Positions 58,411 through 64,000 of a stretch of DNA of 64,000 nucleotides are shown one piece after another (the first letter of the stretch is position 1; every line of letters starts with the position of its first letter). The translations under genes and the position numbers were made by a program. This DNA is from Bordetella parapertussis (lineage in GTDB: Bacteria > Pseudomonadota > Gammaproteobacteria > Burkholderiales > Burkholderiaceae_B), in NCBI GenBank assembly GCA_945895265.1, contig CAMDEF010000009.1:1-64000 (forward strand), given 5' to 3'. The notes below the pieces were generated by a model that ran no database searches, was not told where the DNA came from, and was given only the letters and a program-made list of their open reading frames with translations.

Positions 58411-61400
58411 TGGGTGCGCACTTTTCAACCCTTTTGCCTGGCTATGCCGAGCTGCATTGCTTATCAAACTTTACGTTCTTGCGTGGTGCTTCGTCACCCG
58501 AAAGCCTAGTAGCACAAGCCGCTGCCTTAGGCTATCACGCACTAGCGCTCACAGATGAGTGCTCGTTAGCCGGCATTGTGCGCGCTCATCTTGAGGCTAA
58601 AAAATCAGACTTAAAGTTATTAATTGGCACTGAACTGCGCCTAGATCCAAGCGATCAACCGGCTTACAACATTGTTTTACTTGCACAACACCGCGAAGGC
58701 TATGGCAATTTATGTGAAGTCATTACACGCGGGCGTATGCAAGCTGTTAAAGGGCAATATCTGTTGCGCCCACACGAGGTTGTGGTAGATGGTTGCTTAG
58801 CCATTTTGATCCCTCAGCCAGAGGTGACGCCGGCCGACCTCGCCCTTCAATTAACCTGGCTGGCACAACACTTTTCAGATCGCTGTTGGATAGCCATTAG
58901 TCGCTTACATCGCGCACATGACACTCTACGTTTGCAAATGATTCAAACCTTAGCTCACACATACAATATCCCTTGTGTGGCGGTTGGGCAGGTTCATATG
59001 CATAAGCGTTCACGCAAAGCCTTGCATGATGTGTTGACGGCAATTCGTTTACGTCAAACCGTCGCGCAATGTGGCTATGAGTTAGCCTCAAATGCCGAGC
59101 AACATTTACGCACGCGGCTACGCTTAAGCAATCTGTACGAACCCGAGCTTTTACTGCAAACCATTTGCATTGCTGAGCGATGTCACTTTAGTCTTGACGA
59201 ACTACGCTACGAATACCCCGAAGAAGTCGTACCCAAGGGATATAGCCCAGCGCAGTACCTGCATGAGCAAACCTGGCAAGGTGCAAACAAACGTTACCCT
59301 GCAGGCATCCCTGAAAATGTTAGCGCGCAGATCAAACACGAACTCGCCTTGATCACAGAGCTTGGCTACGAAACATATTTTTTGACTGTCTATGACCTGG
59401 TGCAATTTGCGGTAAGCCGACAAATCTTGTGCCAGGGAAGAGGCTCTGCAGCGAACTCAGCGGTGTGTTATTGCCTGGGGATCACTGCGGTGAATCCTGC
59501 AAACGGTAACGCCTTATTTGAACGGTTTATTAGCCGCGAGCGCAATGAGCCACCCGATATTGATGTGGATTTTGAACACCAGCGGCGCGAAGAGGTGATT
59601 CAATATCTTTATCAAAAATATGGGCGTCAACGCGCCGCCTTAACCGGCGTGGTGACGTCTTACCGCCCGCGTAGTGTCTTGCGTGATACAGGCCGCGCCC
59701 TGGGGATTGATGCACAGATCATTGACCAGGTTGCAAAATCACATCGCTGGTGGGATGGCAAACAGAATTTAATCCATCGCCTGCTTGAAGCCGGTTTAGA
59801 TGCCGAGGCTGCAGTCACACAGCAGTGGGCCGAACTCGCGCAAGCATTGATGGGGTTTCCGCGTCACTTGTCACAACATCCTGGCGGCTTTGTGTTGGCG
59901 CGCGGCTTGTTGTCACGTTTGGTGCCGATTGAAAACGCTGCCATGCCACAGCGCAGTGTCGTGCAGTGGGATAAAGACGATTTAGATGCCGTTGGATTAT
60001 TAAAAGTCGATATCCTGGCGTTAGGGATGTTGACGGTGATTCGTCGTAGCCTCGAAGGGGTCGCCTGGCGCCGCAAGTTGCCGCACTTTAGCTTGCAAGA
60101 TATTCCGGATGATGATGGGCCCACCTATGACATGATTTGCGCTGCCGATACGGTAGGCGTGTTTCAGATTGAATCGCGGGCGCAGATGTCGATGCTGCCG
60201 CGCTTACGACCGCGACAGTTTTATGACTTAGTCATCGAAGTTGCAATCGTACGGCCAGGTCCTATTCAAGGGGGCATGGTGCATCCGTATTTGCGACGAC
60301 GACAAGGCCTTGAGCCGATTACGTATCCCAGTCGAGCGGTACGCGCTGTGCTTGAGCGCACGTTAGGGGTACCAATTTTTCAAGAACAAGTCATGAAAAT
60401 CGCGATGGCTGCCGCTGGCTTTACGGCAGGCCAAGCCGACGAATTACGTCGTTCGATGGCGGCCTGGCGACGCAAGGGTGGCATCGATCAGTTTCGACGT
60501 AAATTGATCGATGGCTTACTCAACAATGGTTACACACCAGAATTTGCTGAAACGATTTTTAAACAAATCGAAGGCTTCGGTGAGTATGGGTTTCCTGAAA
60601 GTCATGCGGCGAGTTTTGCCTTACTCGCCTATGTGAGTGCGTGGCTCAAACGTCACGAGCCCGAAGCCTTTTTAGCTTCGCTACTGAACTCACAACCGAT
60701 GGGGTTTTATGCTGCCTCGCAGTTAATACAAGATGCGCGTCGTCATGGCGTACAGCTTTTGCCCGTTGATGTTCAAACAAGCGAGTGGGAGTGCACGCTT
60801 GAAATGGTGCTTGATGGGCCTAAGTTATCCCCTAAGCGTGTGTCTGGCGAACCTAAGCGTGTGTCTGGCGAACCTAAGCGTTTGCTTGGTGAACCTAAAC
60901 GAGTGCCTGATATTCAAACCTCGCCGTGCCTACGGCCAGCGGTGCGCTTAGGTCTGAACCAAATCCTTGGCTTACCGCAGGCCGCTGCGCAAGCTTTGCT
61001 TGACGCGCGCCAAGCGGGGCCGTTTCGTGATACACAAGAGCTTGGCCGACGTGCGGATCTCAATCAGGCTGTTTTGCATCAGCTTGCCTTAGCCGGCGCC
61101 TTGCATACGTTAAGCGGACATCGCCGCCAAGCGGCCTGGCATGCTGCAGCCAGTGTGGCAACTAAAGGCCTGTTGCGCGAGGCCGAGCCAAGCGAAGACG
61201 AACAACCTTTGCTCTTGCCTCCAACCGAGGCGCACGATCTTGTGACAGATTATCAACGCTTGGGCTTTACCCTCGGGCGCCATCCGTTAGCCTTGCTACG
61301 TCAAACACTCACTCGCTTGCGCTTTGCGCAAGCGACCACGTTAGCCCAATTCCCACAGGGACGCCTGGCACGCGCCTGTGGCTTGGTGACCATGCGCCAG

Positions 61401-61637
61401 CGTCCGCAAACGGCTAAAGGCGTGATTTTTATCACGCTTGAAGACGAAACTGGCTCGGTCAACTTGATCGTGCGCGCTGAACTGGCGGTACGCCAACGCC
61501 GTGAACTGTTACAGGCACAGCTCTTGGCAGCCATCGGCACCTGGCAAAACTTGCAAGGAACGCAACACTTGCTGGTGGGGCGCTTCGAGGATCACTCACA
61601 CCTGCTGGCCACGATTGGGGCCGAGCAGTCACTTTAA
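58410..61637 (+). CDS. dnaE2: Error-prone DNA polymerase DnaE2 (ImuC)
   Basis: The 1075-residue C-family polymerase has the PHP domain (YAELHCLSNFTFLRGASSPE, then GYHALALTDECSLAGIVRAH) and the polymerase core (NEPPDIDVDFEHQRREEVIQ, acidic motif; ILCQGRGSAANSAVCYCLGI). The C-terminal part has the OB fold (ITLEDETGSVNLIVRAELA). It is the catalytic subunit of SOS mutagenesis with ImuA and ImuB. A PKRVSGE-type repeat (residues about 808-834) interrupts the region before the helix-hairpin-helix. The ATG overlaps imuB by one base. Confidence 0.96.
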   Translation: MGAHFSTLLPGYAELHCLSNFTFLRGASSPESLVAQAAALGYHALALTDECSLAGIVRAHLEAKKSDLKLLIGTELRLDPSDQPAYNIVLLAQHREGYGNLCEVITRGRMQAVKGQYLLRPHEVVVDGCLAILIPQPEVTPADLALQLTWLAQHFSDRCWIAISRLHRAHDTLRLQMIQTLAHTYNIPCVAVGQVHMHKRSRKALHDVLTAIRLRQTVAQCGYELASNAEQHLRTRLRLSNLYEPELLLQTICIAERCHFSLDELRYEYPEEVVPKGYSPAQYLHEQTWQGANKRYPAGIPENVSAQIKHELALITELGYETYFLTVYDLVQFAVSRQILCQGRGSAANSAVCYCLGITAVNPANGNALFERFISRERNEPPDIDVDFEHQRREEVIQYLYQKYGRQRAALTGVVTSYRPRSVLRDTGRALGIDAQIIDQVAKSHRWWDGKQNLIHRLLEAGLDAEAAVTQQWAELAQALMGFPRHLSQHPGGFVLARGLLSRLVPIENAAMPQRSVVQWDKDDLDAVGLLKVDILALGMLTVIRRSLEGVAWRRKLPHFSLQDIPDDDGPTYDMICAADTVGVFQIESRAQMSMLPRLRPRQFYDLVIEVAIVRPGPIQGGMVHPYLRRRQGLEPITYPSRAVRAVLERTLGVPIFQEQVMKIAMAAAGFTAGQADELRRSMAAWRRKGGIDQFRRKLIDGLLNNGYTPEFAETIFKQIEGFGEYGFPESHAASFALLAYVSAWLKRHEPEAFLASLLNSQPMGFYAASQLIQDARRHGVQLLPVDVQTSEWECTLEMVLDGPKLSPKRVSGEPKRVSGEPKRLLGEPKRVPDIQTSPCLRPAVRLGLNQILGLPQAAAQALLDARQAGPFRDTQELGRRADLNQAVLHQLALAGALHTLSGHRRQAAWHAAASVATKGLLREAEPSEDEQPLLLPPTEAHDLVTDYQRLGFTLGRHPLALLRQTLTRLRFAQATTLAQFPQGRLARACGLVTMRQRPQTAKGVIFITLEDETGSVNLIVRAELAVRQRRELLQAQLLAAIGTWQNLQGTQHLLVGRFEDHSHLLATIGAEQSL
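60831..60909 (+). repeat. 21-bp in-frame repeats in dnaE2
   Basis: Units at 60831, 60852 and 60873, with a partial fourth at 60894, encode PKRVSGE, PKRVSGE, PKRLLGE and PKRVPD. The first two are identical in DNA, which points to recent duplication. Confidence 0.92.
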
Positions 61638-61732
61638 CAATGCGCAAACCCGATAAACAGGCAAGGCAGTCAACCTAGACAGCGTCGAGGCTTTATACTA
61701 ACGGCTATTCTTTCTTAACGACCGAGCCCATC

Positions 61733-62188
61733 ATGTCAGACCTCAAACTTCGAATCGCAGAATCAGTCAAAGACGCCATGCGCGCAAAAGCGAGCGAGCG
61801 TTTAGGGACTCTGCGATTTCTACAGGCTGCAATCAAACAAAAAGAAATCGACGAGCGCAAAGATGTGACCGATGCAGATGTCACTGCAATTATTGAAAAG
61901 CAAATCAAACAGCGCCGTGAATCTATCGCGGCTTATGAGCAAGCTGGTCGCACCGAAACCGCCGCGCAAGAAACTGCCGAAATGGTTGTGCTGAAAGAGT
62001 TTTTGCCACAAGCCGCAACTGAGGCTGAAGTCAACGCCGCGATTGACGTCGCCCTTGCCCAAGTGCAAGCACAAGGCATTACAGGTAACCCTGCAATGGG
62101 TAAAGTCATGGCAATCTTAAAGCCAGCGTTAGCCGGCCGCGCCGACATGTCAACACTGTCTGCACTCGTGAAAGCTAAGCTGGGTTGA
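61733..62188 (+). CDS. GatB/YqeY domain protein
   Basis: The 151-residue protein is of the YqeY type (KLRIAESVKDAMRAKASERL, GTLRFLQAAIKQKEIDERKD, then IEKQIKQRRESIAAYEQAGR and the late GNPAMGKVMAILKPALAGRA). The domain is shared with the tRNA-binding tail of GatB, but free YqeY proteins have no firm function. It stands alone between dnaE2 and a convergent thioesterase gene. Confidence 0.93.
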   Translation: MSDLKLRIAESVKDAMRAKASERLGTLRFLQAAIKQKEIDERKDVTDADVTAIIEKQIKQRRESIAAYEQAGRTETAAQETAEMVVLKEFLPQAATEAEVNAAIDVALAQVQAQGITGNPAMGKVMAILKPALAGRADMSTLSALVKAKLG

Positions 62189-62242
62189 CATCCACCATCG
62201 TTCAAGTCTGCGGCTATCCTCAACGCCACATGCTCGGCTTGC

Positions 62243-62659
62243 TCAAGCCACCTTCGCTGGGTACTTAACCTTTAGCACCTTAAAAGACGCCGAGGCTTTG
62301 GCAATCAACTTGCCTTCAGTGTCTAGCACTTCACCTTCACAAAACGCAATCGACGAACCCCGTCGCAAACAGCGCGCCTGAATCGTTAAGTCAGTCACTG
62401 CCGGTTCAAAACAGCTGACTGTAATATCGATTGTTGCCATCCCCAGGCCCAACGGATCTACCGAACGCCCCGCAGCACTCAGCGTGAAGTCAAGCAAGCT
62501 CATCAGCGCACCACCGTGGATCGCTTGGCGACTATTGAGTAAGTCGTCGCGAATTTTTAAACGCGTCACGGCACGATCGTCTGCGCACATGACAGGCTCA
62601 ACGCCTAAAAATTTCAAATAAGGAATATCAAGACCGAAGTAAGTAGCGGGTTCAAACAT
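62243..62659 (-). CDS. PaaI-type hotdog thioesterase
   Basis: The 138-residue protein has the hotdog fold with NSRQAIHGGALMSLLDFTLS, the HGG motif and following acidic Asp that typify PaaI-type acyl-CoA thioesterases. ATIDITVSCFEPAVTDLTIQ is the usual strand region. It would hydrolyse an acyl- or aryl-CoA of unknown identity. It lies 25 nt after the lipoprotein gene on the same strand. Confidence 0.88.
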   Translation of the reverse strand: MFEPATYFGLDIPYLKFLGVEPVMCADDRAVTRLKIRDDLLNSRQAIHGGALMSLLDFTLSAAGRSVDPLGLGMATIDITVSCFEPAVTDLTIQARCLRRGSSIAFCEGEVLDTEGKLIAKASASFKVLKVKYPAKVA

Positions 62660-62684
62660 TTCAGAAACAATTCACTTTAGGAAG

Positions 62685-63113
62685 TTAAGGTTTTTTAGCA
62701 GGCCGGGCGCTCGGCATATAGTCGGTGCAGGTGGATACACCAAATTGCAACGCTGCGCGCATGGCAGCAAGCGCTGAGGTATCCCAAATATTAAGACCGG
62801 CAACCGTAGCGCTGATTTCAGAGTTTTGGTCATCGAGAGCCCGAATATCGACCTGACCGTAGCGACTGCCGCCCAAGCCCCCTGTCACCGCCACCTGGGC
62901 TGTGCGCGTCGCGTTATCAAGCTGCCCTTTAATCGGAAACTCGCCGTCGTTACCCCAACATTGCAGAGCTTGCAGCGTTGCAAGCTTGTAGACCTCTTGG
63001 TAAGAACGAGGCAACGTAAAGGTTTCTTTAGGTGAACTACTTGAATTAATGCCGATGCAGCCTGCTGTCAGCACAGGCATCACCACCGCAAGCCATTTAA
63101 AATGATTCAACAT
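62685..63113 (-). CDS. Small lipoprotein of unknown function
   Basis: The 142-residue protein starts with a lipoprotein signal (WLAVVMPVLTAGC, lipobox Cys at residue 19). The mature part is a small domain with two more Cys (LQCWGNDGEF and STCTDYMP) and short strands (RTAQVAVTGGLGGSRYGQVD). I recognise no family. It precedes the thioesterase gene by 25 nt and ends in a basic tail. Confidence 0.75.
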   Translation of the reverse strand: MLNHFKWLAVVMPVLTAGCIGINSSSSPKETFTLPRSYQEVYKLATLQALQCWGNDGEFPIKGQLDNATRTAQVAVTGGLGGSRYGQVDIRALDDQNSEISATVAGLNIWDTSALAAMRAALQFGVSTCTDYMPSARPAKKP

Positions 63114-63270
63114 TGCTACCTCAAAGAGTCCGCTGCCAAGAGGGTTATTTTAGCGTTAATGTGAGCTTGGGCCTGTCAGAGGGCCAGACACACTCTTTCG
63201 AATTCTGAGACTGACCCCGCCCTACTTACTTTTTCATGCTTCGCCACCCCTATCGAGGTCAACTCAGCCA

Positions 63271-63669
63271 ATGACTACCCGACGCCCCACAACCCTTTCT
63301 ATTGCAGCCCATCCCGCCTGGGGAGTGACCGCAGCCCTGCTTGGCCTGACAGCCGTTGCGCTTGGCGCGATCGCCGCGCACGCCATCGCTGAGGCCCAGG
63401 CCGCACAAGCTCTTGAACGTGCCTCGCTGTATCAACTGATTCACGCCCTAGCCATACTGTATGCCACAGGCTTACCAGGTAAGGCTGCGCTGCTCGCCCG
63501 TAGCTTGCTGCTGATTGGCATTGTGCTGTTTTGTGGCTCAATCGAGCTTAAATATCTATTTTCGATGGCTCAGGCGACAGCTGTAGCGCCGACAGGTGGC
63601 GTGGCACTCATGCTTGGATGGCTCATGTTGGGCGTATCGGCCCTCACCCGTAGAGCCTCAAAAAGTTGA
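63271..63669 (+). CDS. DUF423 family small membrane protein
   Basis: The 132-residue protein has four hydrophobic helices and the DUF423 features GLTAVALGAIAAHAIAEAQA (family GAFGAH-like motif) and LIHALAILYATGL, with GIVLFCGSIELKYLF near residue 90. The function of the family is unknown. Confidence 0.85.
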   Translation: MTTRRPTTLSIAAHPAWGVTAALLGLTAVALGAIAAHAIAEAQAAQALERASLYQLIHALAILYATGLPGKAALLARSLLLIGIVLFCGSIELKYLFSMAQATAVAPTGGVALMLGWLMLGVSALTRRASKS

Positions 63670-63819
63670 AGTGCCCGCCCAGCACACCACACCCAAACTC
63701 AAAAAAATAAACCTCCCACCTCCGCGCGCTACACGCAAGCTCGCATCAGTGGTAAAAAGCTAGTTGGTGAGTGCCTCACTCTGCACTATTTTTTTGACTC
63801 TTGATAAATACAACGACCC

Positions 63820-64000
63820 ATGACCATACGAGACAAAGCTTATATCGTTGGTGCCTATGAGCACCCTACTCGCAAAGCACCCGATAAATCGGTTGCTCAA
63901 ATCCATGCCGAGTCTGCCAAAGGCGCGCTAGCCGACGCCGGCCTGTCGCTCAGCGACATTGACGGCTACTACTGCGCGGGCGATGCCCCTGGCTTAGGCA
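63820..64000 (+). CDS. Thiolase family protein, 5' end only
   Basis: The frame opens with ATG 63820 and runs off the window after 60 codons. The start reads AYIVGAYEHPTRKAPDKSVA, and the later LADAGLSLSDIDGYYCAGDA is the N-terminal pattern of the thiolase/SCP2-type acetyl-CoA acetyltransferases. These often work next to acyl-CoA-linked catabolic genes. The active-site Cys and the rest lie beyond the window. Confidence 0.85.
   Translation, partial: MTIRDKAYIVGAYEHPTRKAPDKSVAQIHAESAKGALADAGLSLSDIDGYYCAGDAPGLG

Noticed and set aside
61694..61699. TATACT as a promoter -10 box for the YqeY gene
   Set aside because: No acceptable -35 element is found at 16-18 nt, so I do not list it.

Overview
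The window looks like chromosomal DNA of a betaproteobacterium, most likely Burkholderiales near Alcaligenaceae. This rests on the block rpsB-tsf-pyrH-frr-uppS-cdsA-dxr-rseP-bamA-skp-lpxD-fabZ-lpxA-lpxB-rnhB, the ppsA/ppsR pair, the folC-dedD-cvpA-purF run, an imuA-imuB-dnaE2 mutasome, and several Bug-type solute receptors, a family greatly expanded in that group. Base composition is moderate and coding density is high. I found no rRNA, tRNA or CRISPR array and no insertion sequence.

The most unusual part is 1-11.8 kb. A leftward operon (5374 to 101) encodes an acyl-CoA dehydrogenase, a CaiB-type CoA transferase, two Bug receptors and an enoyl-CoA hydratase-like protein, and ends in a clear terminator. 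Divergent from it, a rightward set (5652 to 11364) encodes two selenoproteins of the UGSC type, a stand-alone homologue of the C-terminal domain of the first one, and the selenocysteine elongation factor SelB. Each UGSC gene is interrupted by an in-frame TGA in the motif Sec-Gly-Ser-Cys. Each TGA is followed at the right distance by a strong hairpin with a GTGT-containing apical loop, as expected of a bacterial SECIS element. The first gene is a fusion of a UGSC domain with a large uncharacterised domain; the second and third genes are the same two modules kept separate. The cluster therefore carries a fused and a split version of one uncharacterised selenoenzyme next to SelB and a catabolic operon. 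Read conventionally, each selenoprotein gene would be cut into two false genes. A Bug gene with its middle deleted lies just beyond selB.

From 12 to 25 kb the window holds a DoxX protein, a secreted peroxiredoxin, photolyase, a Cys-type glutathione peroxidase, a lipoprotein, an ankyrin protein, the mltG-tmk-holB-tatD operon, YgfZ, and a two-gene operon probably for valine/isobutyryl-CoA breakdown. From 25 to 46 kb come rnfH-ratA with divergent smpB, ppsA and ppsR, and the long envelope/translation block listed above. From 46 to 54 kb come map-glnD-dsbB and folC-dedD-cvpA-purF. From 54 to 62 kb come a DMT transporter, an NRDE protein and the SOS mutagenesis operon imuA-imuB-dnaE2 under a near-perfect LexA palindrome. 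The right end has a YqeY protein, a hotdog thioesterase, a lipoprotein, a DUF423 membrane protein and the start of a thiolase.

A second recurring theme is short tandem duplication. Units of 38-40 bp spread outward from the stop codons of the UGSC fusion, ppsR and cvpA, a 22-bp family joins the ends of ygfZ and a hydrolase gene, and in-frame 21-bp and 24-bp repeats sit inside dnaE2 and imuB.
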